DNA from: Phaeoceros laevis
Lineage: Eukaryota; Anthocerotophyta; Anthocerotopsida; Notothyladales
Length of the DNA: 44,156 bases
Direction of reading: 5' to 3'
Assembly (NCBI GenBank): GCA_049999765.1
Contig: JBNGIQ010008846.1
Location: 58,414 to 102,569, forward strand
Shown: positions 28,978 through 39,429 of the stretch, one piece after another
Layout: the number at the start of each line of letters is the position of its first letter
How positions within the stretch are numbered: position 1 is the stretch's first letter
Program-made: the position numbers and the translations under genes
Notes under the pieces: model-generated
What the model was told of the DNA's origin: nothing
Seen by the model: only the letters and a program-made list of their open reading frames with translations
Database searches by the model: none

Positions 28978-31482
28978 CTAATCATACCCTGCCTCCCTAC
29001 TTTCAGATCTCCTTGCAAGTTCCACATCCTCGCATAGAGGGCGGGTTAGCCTCCATTTGCACCGCCTAGGGTCCTTCACATCCTGATAGAGCACTACTTT
29101 CTGATCGTCCCCACCGCTACAAATGTATGTGTCATCTCTGCATATGGCCAAGGCGTTGATGCACCGAGAGTGGCTTTTTAAATGCTGCACACAAGGCGTT
29201 CCAAGAGAAACATCCCACAAGCCAATGCTGCCGTTGCCACTGGCAGTGACAAGGACATTCTCGTTGTGGAACCACCGAGCATCATTAACACCCTGGTCAC
29301 CCTCGTCCACATAGCCGTAGTACTGCCCCGCGTTCTCAATGGAAGGCATAGGCTTCCCATGGCTCAGTCTGTGTAACACTCTTGTGCTACTGGAGTTAGT
29401 TTTGAATGCTTGACTCCAATCACCTGCTCTAGGACCTGGGCATAATGGCATGAACCTTGAATCCCACACTGTGCTGAAGTTGCCTGTACCTGAAGCCTGC
29501 ACATATGTCCCACAAAAGCTAAATGAGGCAGACGTTACCTCATGACCAAGTTCCAGCCGAGAGACTCGCCCACCAGTCCTCACATCAAATAGCCCCACGG
29601 TACCATCCCCGGAGCCAGAGATGAGGGTTCTGCGGTCAGGACTGCTGCCCACAGTTGTGATAAAGAGATCGTGTGCAGGGAAGCAAAGGGTTCGCTTCAG
29701 TGCAATGATGTCCCAGATCTCTATCACAGCCGTACCAGCGTTCTTTGAGTCGCTTCCGCATATCAAAGTATTCTGGCAGCAAAATGACACAGCATCCATA
29801 GATGGGGTGTCATCCCGAGGTTCTCCTAGGTAGGCATTCAGGTGAGCCACCATGTCTCCCGAAAGAACATTCCAAAGCAGCAGCTTGTCGTCACCAGCCC
29901 CACCGCTGGTAGCAACGAGGCATGACTTGTCGGGGGCAACCGCTAAGGCTGATATCTTCTTGTTGTGCCCAGGGCTGCTAGGATCTTCAGAGCGCGGACC
30001 CATAGTATGTAGACAAGTCCCGGTTTTGGGGTCCCAAACCTTGATCAGATTGGTTGCGCAGGAAACAATCCGTTCTCCATCGAAGGCAAACTCCACAGTC
30101 TGAATCTGGCTGTTGTGGCCCTCCAGCTCTGTTGCTCGTCCCGTGTCGAGATTGTAGAGAAGCAGCTCATGGGGTGCCTCATTGCAGCTGCACACTAGCT
30201 GTGGCAAGCCCAGCGGGTGAAACCTCACGTCGAGAACCTTTTGGACTGCCTGTTCTATTCTCTGCAACGGCAAGACAACAGCGCCACTGGAAGTGTACGC
30301 GCACCAGCTTGCCGCCCATGAAGAGTACTCCCGCTGCCTTAACAATGCCGCAGGACCTGCTCGTTGGCAAACCAAAGAGTCCCAACCATTCATGAAGGAG
30401 CTCCATTTCCAACGGAACTTCCCAGTCCTCAAAGGGTGCTTCACACCTGCTTTGTCGGATCCCATCTCCCGAGCTCGAATGCAGTGCACCATATTTGCTC
30501 CCTTGAACAACGCTCCAGTTCCTCCTACAGCTGCGCTTGTAGCAGTATTCGCCAAACTGGATGGCACTGCTGGTTGGCTACTGCCACTCACACTGACTCT
30601 CAACCTTTCATCTACTGCATCTGACGGGTCAGCAACCGGAAGCCTTTGCTTCAATCTTGAGATTACTGCTCGCAGCTGTGTCTGCAGGTCATCCAGGAGC
30701 TGCAGCTTGCGAGCAACATCGTCCGCAGTAAGGGGCTGACTATCATAGGGTTCCTTGACAGGCAAGACTTCGGATCGGCCCCTCGAACTCTTATAGCTAC
30801 CACGAAGCGTATACCCGCTTGGGTGCTGAGCAGCGTCCTCTGAGGTGAGCTGCTGCTCCTGCTTTGTCCTCAAGGTGCTGGCAATCTTGTTCAGGCTGTA
30901 CATCTCCTTGGTCCTCAGAATCCGGTTGTGGCATTTCTGCACGTAGCTGATGACAAACGCTCGCTTTTTGTCTGCGTTCACGGCGGCTGCCGTTCCAGGG
31001 TGTGCATCCAGCCACTCCAAAATCTCCTTGGACTTCACAACATCCTGTCTGTCCATGCCCTTCAACCACATGTAGACTGGCATCCATTTAGCACTAATGG
31101 GCTTCGACCCTGTCGGCTTCAAGGAGCTCCAGGACAGCACAGGCTTCTCATCAGTCTCCACACCCTGTTTCCTACGAGCTGCGTACTGCATGAGCCTGTG
31201 CTGCGATGTCAAATACCCCAAAATATGATCGTGTGGAGTGTCCACAATCTCCAAGGCAAGGTCCGTGGCATTCTGGCGCAACCAGTCCTCAATCTGCTCT
31301 GTAGTTACTTCAGGATCTGGAGGCAAGCGGCGCAACCAGTCGTGCGCAGCCTGCCACCCAACTTGAGGTCTCTCTCTTTTCAAGCCAGAAGGGGAGGCAG
31401 CGACTGGAGGGGCCGAGGTTGAGGGCGTCGCAGACGGTGCCGCAGTAGCCGTAACAGGAGAAGCGGCAGCCGCGTCTGCCAT
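28978..31482 (-). CDS. WD40-repeat protein with a long helical N-terminal region
   Basis: A single-exon gene of 834 aa from ATG 31482; the frame continues nine codons upstream without ATG. An Ala/Pro/Thr/Ser-rich leader of about 40 residues precedes an N-terminal region (AAHDWLRRLPPDPEVTTEQIEDWL, broken here as AAHDWLRRL plus EQIEDWL; later EILEWLDAHPG) that looks helical, perhaps a paired protein-interaction module. The C-terminal half has at least seven WD-like repeats (LIKVWDPKTG, LLLWNVLSG, VIEIWDI, VGLFDVRTGG, STVWDSR, IGLWDVSLG, VVLYQDVKD). This suggests one beta-propeller acting as a scaffold. It is not TOPLESS-like, since no LisH/CTLH start is seen. I do not recognise a named orthologue. 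It is divergent from COA3, with 458 bp between start codons. Confidence 0.8.
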   Translation of the reverse strand: MADAAAASPVTATAAPSATPSTSAPPVAASPSGLKRERPQVGWQAAHDWLRRLPPDPEVTTEQIEDWLRQNATDLALEIVDTPHDHILGYLTSQHRLMQYAARRKQGVETDEKPVLSWSSLKPTGSKPISAKWMPVYMWLKGMDRQDVVKSKEILEWLDAHPGTAAAVNADKKRAFVISYVQKCHNRILRTKEMYSLNKIASTLRTKQEQQLTSEDAAQHPSGYTLRGSYKSSRGRSEVLPVKEPYDSQPLTADDVARKLQLLDDLQTQLRAVISRLKQRLPVADPSDAVDERLRVSVSGSSQPAVPSSLANTATSAAVGGTGALFKGANMVHCIRAREMGSDKAGVKHPLRTGKFRWKWSSFMNGWDSLVCQRAGPAALLRQREYSSWAASWCAYTSSGAVVLPLQRIEQAVQKVLDVRFHPLGLPQLVCSCNEAPHELLLYNLDTGRATELEGHNSQIQTVEFAFDGERIVSCATNLIKVWDPKTGTCLHTMGPRSEDPSSPGHNKKISALAVAPDKSCLVATSGGAGDDKLLLWNVLSGDMVAHLNAYLGEPRDDTPSMDAVSFCCQNTLICGSDSKNAGTAVIEIWDIIALKRTLCFPAHDLFITTVGSSPDRRTLISGSGDGTVGLFDVRTGGRVSRLELGHEVTSASFSFCGTYVQASGTGNFSTVWDSRFMPLCPGPRAGDWSQAFKTNSSSTRVLHRLSHGKPMPSIENAGQYYGYVDEGDQGVNDARWFHNENVLVTASGNGSIGLWDVSLGTPCVQHLKSHSRCINALAICRDDTYICSGGDDQKVVLYQDVKDPRRCKWRLTRPLCEDVELARRSESREAGYD

Positions 31483-31940
31483 GAGAAGACTTCGCAGTCT
31501 ACCTTGCAACCATCATGAGCCTGATACTGATTCTGCTGCACAAAATTGGCTCAATCTCCCCCTATCTCCTCCCTATCCTTTGCCCTATCTGCTGCTCCAT
31601 CCCATTCCACCATGACCATGGCCAGAGTCGCCAGCCCCTACAGAGTACCAGCCAGCCAAACTGACCCCCTGCCTCGTATCCTCGAGGAAACCACAATGTG
31701 CAAATCTACGTTTCGCCTTCCGACACAATTCATACCACCTGAGCTTGCAGACCATTCAGCTCAGGGTTCACGCTGTCAGGAAGTGCAATTGCTGCAAGCT
31801 GCAGAGAAAAGTTGAGCATGCAAGACCGAAACTGAAGGGCAAGCTTCACAGGCTAACCCTAAGATATGTAGACCGCGGACACGCTTAGAACTAGACAAAG
31901 CTTTAGGTTGTTTTTCCCGCGGTGCATTCAGACGAAGGAC
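31483..31940. promoter_or_regulatory. Shared upstream region of the WD40 gene and COA3
   Basis: This 458-bp region separates the two divergent start codons and must hold or border both promoters. It contains a pyrimidine-rich run (about 31548-31610). No specific element is identified. Confidence 0.35.
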
Positions 31941-32132
31941 ATGGCGTCGGCGTTTAGGAGGCTGCCTCTGAGAACCAGGAACCTGATTGTGGCCGGGGGC
32001 CTTACAACGTTCATCGCCGGAGTATACATGTACACAATGCGTGCGGTGGGAGGGCGTGACGAGTTGGACGTTGCCATCGCCTCCTTCGAAAAGGAGAAGG
32101 CTGCTCTCAAATCCGACAGCACCGCTACTTGA
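31941..32132 (+). CDS. COA3: COA3-like cytochrome c oxidase assembly factor
   Basis: A 63-aa protein from ATG 31941 (MASAFRRLP). It has the COA3/CCDC56 pattern: a basic RTRN segment, one membrane helix (LIVAGGLTTFIAGVYMYTM) and a charged C-terminal tail (ELDVAIASFEKEKAAL). COA3 is a single-pass protein of the mitochondrial inner membrane that stabilises newly made COX1 during complex IV assembly. The protein is shorter than animal COA3, as is usual in plants. The frame is open upstream to 31908 but that start is not an ATG. No introns. Confidence 0.8.
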   Translation: MASAFRRLPLRTRNLIVAGGLTTFIAGVYMYTMRAVGGRDELDVAIASFEKEKAALKSDSTAT

Positions 32133-32905
32133 GCAAAAGCCATACTCTTGAAGGATGTAGAGCTGCAATGGACCGATAGGAGCCGCGGGCTGAGGAACGA
32201 AGTGCAGGGGCGGCAAGACTCCAAGAACCAGATTAGAAGTGGCGGCCAGCGAAACGCTTGGGAGTCCATCACTCTCTTTTTCGCCTCTTGGGCATCGCTG
32301 GGGCAGGGGCATTGTCATCACTTCTAGGTTTCCTAGGCAAGGGCATGCTTTTGATTCCATGTCACTGTCATTTTGATTTTTCAAAATCTGTACATGGCAT
32401 GGACTATGCAGACGTTTGTAGTAAAATGGTCACTGGCTAGTCCGTTCTTACCAAACAACAGACTGTCTATACATCCCTTGCTTGGTTGAACGGTTTCAAC
32501 CTATCTGTACCTGGAGTCAACTTTCAACTGCTATTGTAAGAAATCCTTCGTCTGGTCTTCACCTCCGATTTGAACTGGAGAATGATGCAAACAAGGGATC
32601 CACATGGCTATCTAAGCAGCTCTCACAATTAACGGATTCCTGTATAAACTGCACGAAGCATCAAGTCTATGTCTATACAATCATTGCTTGGTTGAACGGT
32701 TTCAACCTATCTGTACATACATTCATCTCTCAACTGCTATTGTAAGAAATCATCTGTCTGGTCGTCATGTGGCTCTCCGTCCTATTTGAGCAACTGGAGA
32801 ATGATGCAACAAGAGGTCCACACGGCCATCAAAGCGGCTCTCACAATTAACGGATTCCTGTATAAACTGCACAAAACACCAACGGCTATGTCATAAAAAG
32901 TGCTC
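32133..32905. other. Intergenic with a tandem duplication
   Basis: No coding sequence is recognised between COA3 and the next gene, whose 3' ends face each other. It contains the direct repeat listed at 32466-32897. Confidence 0.5.
32466..32897. repeat. Two-copy tandem duplication, about 206-bp offset
   Basis: Copy 1 starts at 32466 and copy 2 at 32672. Both share TTGCTTGGTTGAACGGTTTC, then AACTGCTATTGTAAGAAATC, then AACTGGAGAATGATGCAA, then CTCACAATTAACGGATTCCT. The copies differ by scattered substitutions and small indels, so the duplication is not very recent. Confidence 0.88.
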
Positions 32906-34452
32906 TTATATGTGCAAGTAGAGGTGAGAGGACACAGAGCTGAAACCATACCCAACAGCAGTGGCACCCCACGAGGCAGCTGTGTATAGGAACTTCCCAC
33001 AATCCCACAGCTTCCGTAATTTGCCCTTCCTCTCTAACTCCGCAAAGGCTTTGCTAATAGCTGGCACATTGTAAGCAAACGAGGTTATACGAGAATTGAA
33101 ACGGCAACCTTGCATGAGAAAATGCGAGGATGGTCTTGCAATGTGGTCAAGATATGTACCTTCCTGCAGCTCCTTGGGGTCCATTTTCTGGGAAACATAC
33201 ATGGCGACTTGTGAGATAGAGTAGGAGGTCAGATTGCACAAGTGATTCATTGAAGTAGTAAGCAGGAGAATTGCAGCTACATGAACCTTTGCTTGGGGAA
33301 CTGTCGAGATGTATTTGGCCATGAAGCAGGCAATGCCATCCAAGATGTCTTCTTGGGAGATCAATACATAGCCGTCCGAGCCCAGACCATCCCTTTCCTC
33401 CTTGAGGTCAACTTTCAGAAAATCATGCTCCGTAATGAGAAACCAAGAGGCGGCATCCTCTGCAATGTCCTTAAGGCATAAGCATCAGTTGCATGCAACC
33501 TTGTTTCACAAGGTAGACACCAGAGACCTGCAAACTACTTGAAGAATAGGGGGGACGCTGGTAACTAGAAAATTGCAGACTCCAACACTCTTGTCAAGGT
33601 GAAAGAAACTTGTAAAGTACCAGTTGAAGCTCCCCACCTTCAGTCTTGCCCACCACCTCCTCAGACAATGATGGGTCTGCCGTATGTTCTACATCAGTGT
33701 GGGGACCTCCAAGCTTCTCAAGAAACAATGGAGACTCAAGTTTCTTCTGGAGTAAGTCATAGAACTGCCAAAGACCAGCACAATCAACTGGAAATAAGCA
33801 TGAGAACTTCAACATAGAAATGAACAGTAAACACAATGAAAATTGCCCCTTGTGCTCAACCCTCTGAATACCCACCACTTGCACATCATCTGTTGCAACA
33901 CCAGACTCGTGAGAGCTGGCCGACGTCATGCAACCAAATGACACCTGCGGTTGGGCCCATGGTCGTAGAGAATCAATTCCTGAGCAATTTTACGACGTTT
34001 GCAATGCCTTGAAAGTAACCTAGGAAAAATGTCATGGTAAATTCTAGGTGCCCCCATAGCCCTAAACCACGCTTACAGCACTTCGCTTCCACGGACCACG
34101 AACATGGCAATCCGAGAGGGAAATCCAGGTGCCACACCCTCGCATGCACCGACTGCCCCGACTTACGGTGGTCATGGATATTGACCTGCTTTGTGTCCAA
34201 AGGCTGTGCAGCCTCTGATTCCTCATCAATTTGCAATGCCTCCAGGGCCTTCTGGTACTGCTCGATTGTGGCCTTGAGCCGCTGATTCTCCAGGCGGGCT
34301 TGAGCCAAAGCCCCCTCAGTAGCAACGCAGTCCTGCTCTCGAGCGAGCGCCGCTACAGAGTGCTCGTGGCGGCGTTCCAGAGCCGCCCAGGCGTGATCTG
34401 CCACCTCTGCGACTGCCACGGCCACCTGAAGGCCGCTGTGGGATCCTACCAT
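32906..34452 (-). CDS. Conserved plant protein of unknown function, N-terminal coiled coil
   Basis: Six exons join in phase on the minus strand: 34452-34186, 33944-33872, 33787-33621, 33469-33287, 33187-33160 and 33048-32906, giving 286 aa. Residues about 15-75 are Ala/Glu/Gln-rich and look like a coiled coil (ALAQARLENQRLKATIEQY). The middle has GLWQFYDLLQKKL, then DIAEDAASWFLITEHDFL and GYVLISQEDILDGIACFMA. The end has RKGKLRKLWDCGKFLYTAASWG. These resemble, from memory, an unnamed family in other plants. The exon 1 donor was taken as CAG/GTCAAT, which keeps the frame; a stronger GTAAGT site 19 bp further (34166) would break it with the next exon. The first and third acceptors are also the least certain. 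It lies head-to-head with SWD2 (153 bp). Confidence 0.72.
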
Positions 34453-34605
34453 GGTGAATGAATTGAGGAAGTGACGGTTGAAAGGTTGTATAGCAAGCCG
34501 GACAAGGACAAAACGGAACGGGGAGAGGCTGCGTCATATACTCCCCAAAGGTTTTGAGATGCCCGGCGAGCTCGAGGCGGGCGACTAGGGGTCTAGCTCG
34601 CGAGC
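34453..34605. promoter_or_regulatory. Compact bidirectional promoter region
   Basis: Only 153 bp separate the start codons of the unnamed plant gene (minus) and SWD2 (plus). Both 5' UTRs and core promoters must be packed here or overlap the genes. The sequence CATATACTCC near 34535 is a weak TATA-like candidate. Confidence 0.5.
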
Positions 34606-36709
34606 ATGGCGAAGGACTCTGGCGCTGCTGCCAGTGACCTTACTGAACAAGTCATGGCCACGATGTCTATGGGTGCCGTCTTCAAGGACTACGTGAGTTC
34701 TTTATCAGATGGATAGCACGTCAGACCATGTGTGTTGTTGTTGCTTTGTATACACGCGTGCAATTCAGCTCACACACGCAACCTCCTTACAGGGCGCCAA
34801 GATCAATTCCGCGGACTTCCATCGCACAGAGGATCTTCTTGTAACAGCTAGTGATGACGAGTCCATACGCCTGTACAACATAGCAAGTGCCACGTGAGTT
34901 TATGCACAGGAGGCATCTAGTTGTGGAAAGAAGCCCCACCTTCCCCACTACAGTACCTTCTCATTCATGTGGGGATGCTCTCTAAGAATGTTCATAAGCC
35001 TTTCTGACAGCCTTTCTGACAGCAGCAGGTCATGTTTCTTGCCTGTGACAGACTTGTAAAGACGATACATAGCAAGAAATATGGAGTGGATCAGATATGT
35101 TTTACCCATCCCAAGGACGCAGTCTTATATTCCTCAAAGAACGGCTGGGATGGTAAGCGGTCGTTGTCAGTTTGTGGTGTCTGAGTGTTCTGTTTTAGTG
35201 AGCACTTGATGAGGAGACTGGTTGATTTCTTTGCAGAATCTCTTCGTTATCTGTCCCTGTATGATAATAGATATTTGCGCTACTTCAAGGGACATCGTGA
35301 TAGGTTCGGACGATTCCTTGTTCCCCCACCAGCTAGGTTTTAATAGTCTCTTCTCTGCATGACAGATTGGAAAACGCTTGCCCTTGCAAAGACTGCACTG
35401 TTCTTTGGGTTGGGATCGCTCACCAATGACTGAACGCACGGGGTGTGCATTTCGAATTCACCTTCCTCTTTATGTCTTTCAGGGTGGTATCTCTGGCAAT
35501 GTCTCCAAAAAATGACAGCTTCATGTCAGGGTCACTTGACCACACAGTTAGATTATGGGATGCACGAAGTCAAGTATGTCAGGTTATAACACCAACTTAC
35601 TCATCAAACGTTTCAAGCATCTAATCTTCTTATGTCCTATAGTTTGGTCAGAATCTTGCGTCTCAGAAGTCAGTACGATGGTATACAGTCTTCTTCATAA
35701 GGATTGGTAACTAGGTCAGAGTTCCTGTCTCTCTGATTGTGGTTACTGGTGGTACAGGGCTTGTTGCGTGTTCGAGGAAGACCAGCTGTAGCATATGACC
35801 AGCAAGGTCTTGTGTTCTCAGTTGCTATGGAGGGTGGTGCTGTGAAGCTTTTTGATGTTCGATCTTTTGAGAAGGTGTGTTAGCGATTGTAGAATCACAG
35901 ATCCTTGCAAACATCAGCCTGGTGGTTTTGCATAGTTATCTGATCGATGTCGTTTGACAGGGGCCCTTCGACACCTTCTTTGTTGGAGGGGACACTGCAG
36001 AGATTGCAAGCATGAAATTTAGCAATGATGGAAAGCGCATGCTTCTATCGACAACGGGCGGCCATGTTTATTTGCTGGATGCCTACTCAGGCAAGAAGGT
36101 GCGGTTTAATTTTACCCTAATCAGACAAACTGGAAAATGGAACAGGAACAGAAAGATCTAGTATGGCATCGTCTTCCTTCATGTAGTTACTATACCATAT
36201 TGTTTCCATGTGCAGCTACATGGTTTTACTTTGGAGCCCAATCACACTGGAGATCCACTGGAATCATCATTCAGTCCAGATGGGCAGTTTGTCTTGTCAG
36301 GTGAGGGACACTAATGGCTTGAAAGTTGCTACCTCCTCTAGCATTAGAAATCGAACTCAGGCACTTTGGCACATGGATTGCAGGTTCAGGCGATGGAAGC
36401 CTCCGGGTCTGGAGCACCACCACTGGCGAGCAGGTAATCTAGTCTTTGACCTTATTTGCAGGTGCAGCTGTTCATTTGGTTACTCATTTGTCACTATATG
36501 CCGCACAGGTGGTATGCTGGACAAATTTGGCCGGAGTTCCTGCAGTGGTGAAGTGGGCACCTAGGCGGTTGATGTTTGCCTCAGCATCTTCAGTGCTGGC
36601 GTTTTGGATACCCGATGTAGATAAACTTGCCCAAGGGGGTTACCTTAGCAAAGGTGGTGGGACGCCTGCGGCAGCTCCAGATACGTCTACTACTCCTTCG
36701 GAGAAATAG
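34606..36709 (+). CDS. SWD2: SWD2/WDR82 homologue, COMPASS-associated WD40 protein
   Basis: Ten exons join in phase: 34606-34692, 34793-34893, 35052-35152, 35237-35303, 35483-35582, 35758-35874, 35961-36098, 36216-36300, 36384-36433, 36509-36709, giving 348 aa. All introns are GT..AG. The protein is one WD40 propeller with SWD2/WDR82 landmarks: [15 protein letters not shown], then [62 protein letters not shown] and [15 protein letters not shown]2/WDR82 belongs to SET1/COMPASS H3K4 methyltransferase complexes and also to transcription-termination complexes in the nucleus. Plant relatives include the S2L proteins linked to flowering control. The tail is Gly/Ala/Pro/Thr-rich. Confidence 0.92.
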
Positions 36710-37070
36710 CATGTCCATTGTGTGATGGACATGTTCGAGATGTAATTAGTACTTAGAAGAGTTCAGGAACTGATCTCAGTAGTCATGAATTACGCCTTAA
36801 ATGTGGGATTGAAACAGCCCATTTCCGTTCGTAGCAGTTCAGAGTCGTCAGAGTTTAGACTGCGTCTCAAATATACAGTTTTTTACCCGATGAATATTGC
36901 CGCTCGCCTACAATGCAAAGCGTTGCAAGGACACTTGGTCTAAAGAAAAAAAGTCTTCGTTCAGTATACTAACAACCAGACACCTACCATCTCCAAGTGA
37001 ACCTGCGCAACACCGCAGACCTAGAGAAGGCTACCCTTCTGCAAAGAATCTATATCCTTGTTCAGAAGCA
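36710..37070. other. Short intergenic region between convergent genes
   Basis: 361 bp between the stop codons of SWD2 and AHA1, which face each other. It presumably holds both 3' UTRs. No other feature is seen. Confidence 0.45.
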
Positions 37071-38396
37071 TCACAAACCATAGCCAAACACTGCTCGGAT
37101 TTTGTGGAAAATGAGCTCCTTCCAACCTTTTGTGGTGTTCTCAACGACTGTTTCATTGCCGTACCTGCAAGCAGAAGCCATTAAAGGCAAACTATAATAG
37201 ACAATTTGAAGGCAAAGAGATCTTGCTCACAATTTCGGCGTGTAACCTACCTATCCTCCTCGGGAACGTCGGTCTGAGTCAATTTTACGACAGTTACACC
37301 CGTTTCTGGCTCCTCCAAGCTCAGACAAACCTGCAGACACTCCGTCCAGGCAAAATCAATTATAGGTGCATCCAAACTTCACGTAAGTGGACAGCCAATG
37401 CCATTGTCTACGGGTGATCCACCTGAGATCTTGCTGCAAAGAGCACCAAAGTGCTAAGTGGACGGTAGAAAAAAGGAAACGGTGGCAGACTTCTCAAATC
37501 AGACCCGAGTGAATAAGCAACAGACTTACATTGGAATAGTGACCGTCCTTCCAGTTAGCGAATCGCCACTTTTGCACAATCATCCGGTTCTCCTCCAACT
37601 TCACAAAGACACCTTCCACAGCACCATCGAAGATAGTAAACCTGCCACCTACTTCAGGGCTGATTTCTGCTCGGCTTTGGGTAAAAACTTTCCAAGTCTT
37701 CCCATCCAGAAGCATGCCATACAGATCGCTAGGGCGACAGTGAAATCTTTCGGTCAAAGCTATGGTTTTCAGCCCTCCATTGCTCTTGGGCGGGGGGACA
37801 GCAGCAGCTTTCTGTTGAAAGCTTCCTTTGGTCGAGTTGGTACGACCGTCAGCATGCACCTTAGCGCCTTTCTGTTGCAATTCATCTTTAGCAGGACCTC
37901 CTGCGATCATGTGATTCACATACTCCTTCACTTTCCCCAATACAATGTTTTTGCCCTTCGCTAAGAAGGCGTCTTTCAAGCGCTTCGCCAAGGGCGTATC
38001 ATCAGTGATTGTCACCCTTAACTCGGGGTCTTCGTCAGCGTTCTCGTCAGACAGATATGGCAGCTCGAGCTTTCCCTCGATTTTAGCCAAGCTATTGCCA
38101 CTCCCATCCTTGGCTTCTCCCTCCCAGCTCAGCCTTACTTTGAGCTCGTATCCAGGGATGATTTTGCCCTTCCGTATGTTCACATATGCTTCCCCAGTGA
38201 CGCTCTCCAACTTCGTAGTCTTGATCCAAAGGCCCCCTTCACCAGATAGAATGGGGATACCTTCAAGCAGGTCACCTAACCGCTTCCTTGACCACTCAAT
38301 ACAGTCCTTTTCTGCCCAGTGCCAATTGTGAACGTTGGTTCCATCAGGTCTCTCCTCAACTATCCACCGCTTGTCCCCCTCCCCGTACTTGGCCAT
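37071..38396 (-). CDS. AHA1: AHA1, activator of Hsp90 ATPase
   Basis: Three exons join in phase on the minus strand: 38396-37530, 37330-37251 and 37164-37071, giving 346 aa, the usual size. The start MAKYGEGDKRWIVEERPDG is typical of plant AHA1. The N-terminal domain (NVHNWHWAEKDC to about residue 165) binds the Hsp90 middle domain and stimulates its ATPase. A low-complexity linker (about residues 170-205) leads to the C-terminal AHSA1/SRPBCC domain (ALTERFHCRPSDLYGMLLD, then GGRFTIFDGAVEGVFVKL, WRFANWKDGHYS). This domain is completed by exon 2 (LEEPETGVTVVKLTQTDVPE) and exon 3 (YGNETVVENTTKGWKELIF). It is a cytosolic co-chaperone. Read past the first donor, the frame would end early at a non-conserved tail, which supports the splice. 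Confidence 0.95.
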
Positions 38397-39429
38397 AGAT
38401 CTCACGATAACGCGGCAAATTACGGTAGAAAAATCCGACCCCTAGACCGCTCAGAAGCTCACCTGAAGCCACCAGATAAGAACCAAGCATCTCAGCACTC
38501 AGCCTTTCAGCTCAAAGAAAGTAGGGCATAATGCCACCAAGTTGCATGACAAGCACAGATCAGCGGACGCGCGCATAGACTTGCTGGAGAACAAAATCAA
38601 GAAGCAAGTTCAGCCTCATCCTCGCACTCCCATGCAATCGTGGCACGCGAAAACCTAAGTCAACCGGAGGCCAAGAAGCCTGCTCCGACCTTCCAGCAGC
38701 CCGCAAACCAGCAATGCCGCGTCCATTGCAATGCGTACTTCCAGAAAACCTGGAACTCGCTCAACAACCTACTGGATGCTCCTCTTGGCACAGCAAGCGT
38801 ATATGCAATAAAGTTGTCCCTCAAACCAACTGACAAACCCCTCGTTGTGCAAAGGCGATGCAGCAAACAAACAAGCCAGATGAAGCTTGAAGTGGTGTCC
38901 TACCTGCCCCTCGCAGCTCAACAGAGTTAGCATAAGGTAATGCATTACCTCCAAACTCGTCATGCCAGCCCAAGAGGGCTGTCGATCGTGACAAGGACCC
39001 CAGGCTTGATTTGGAATCCAGCGCGTGCGGTAGCAGGCAATCGTTAGCGTAGTTGCGGAAATTATGCGCGCAAGGAAATGCTCCGCGGGACGTTCTGGAA
39101 GGTTCAAAGAGCTTCCGGAAGACCGGCGGCTTCTTCCTTCCGCTAAATAACTCAAGAAATATCTAATAGTCTATTCTCTCAAACTTCAATGAACTCCCTT
39201 TGCGAGCGAAGCATCTTGCACCTGAATCAGACAATTCGGGACATATTGCATCGTCCAAAGTCGAAGATTGCGCGTTTGAGAATGATAGCAACTTAATTTC
39301 CAACCAATCGAACCACTGTAGAAGTTGAAGTTACAACCACTACAAAAACGAGGCCAGTGTCAATTGCATACTCGGCATTTACTGTGAATCTGAAAATGCC
39401 TTTAGTTACAGTGGTGTGATACATGTTCC
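38397..39429. other. Intergenic, no gene recognised
   Basis: About 1 kb between the start of AHA1 and the stop of the next PPR gene. A plus-strand frame at 38640-38930 begins with GTG and matches no known family. No repeats were recognised. Confidence 0.4.

Noticed and set aside
28978-31482. Assignment of the WD40 gene as TOPLESS/TPR
   Set aside because: The N-terminus lacks the LisH and CTLH sequences of TOPLESS, and the propeller repeats do not look like its double propeller.
38640-38930. Plus-strand frame of 96 codons upstream of AHA1
   Set aside because: It starts at GTG, has low-complexity content and matches nothing known.
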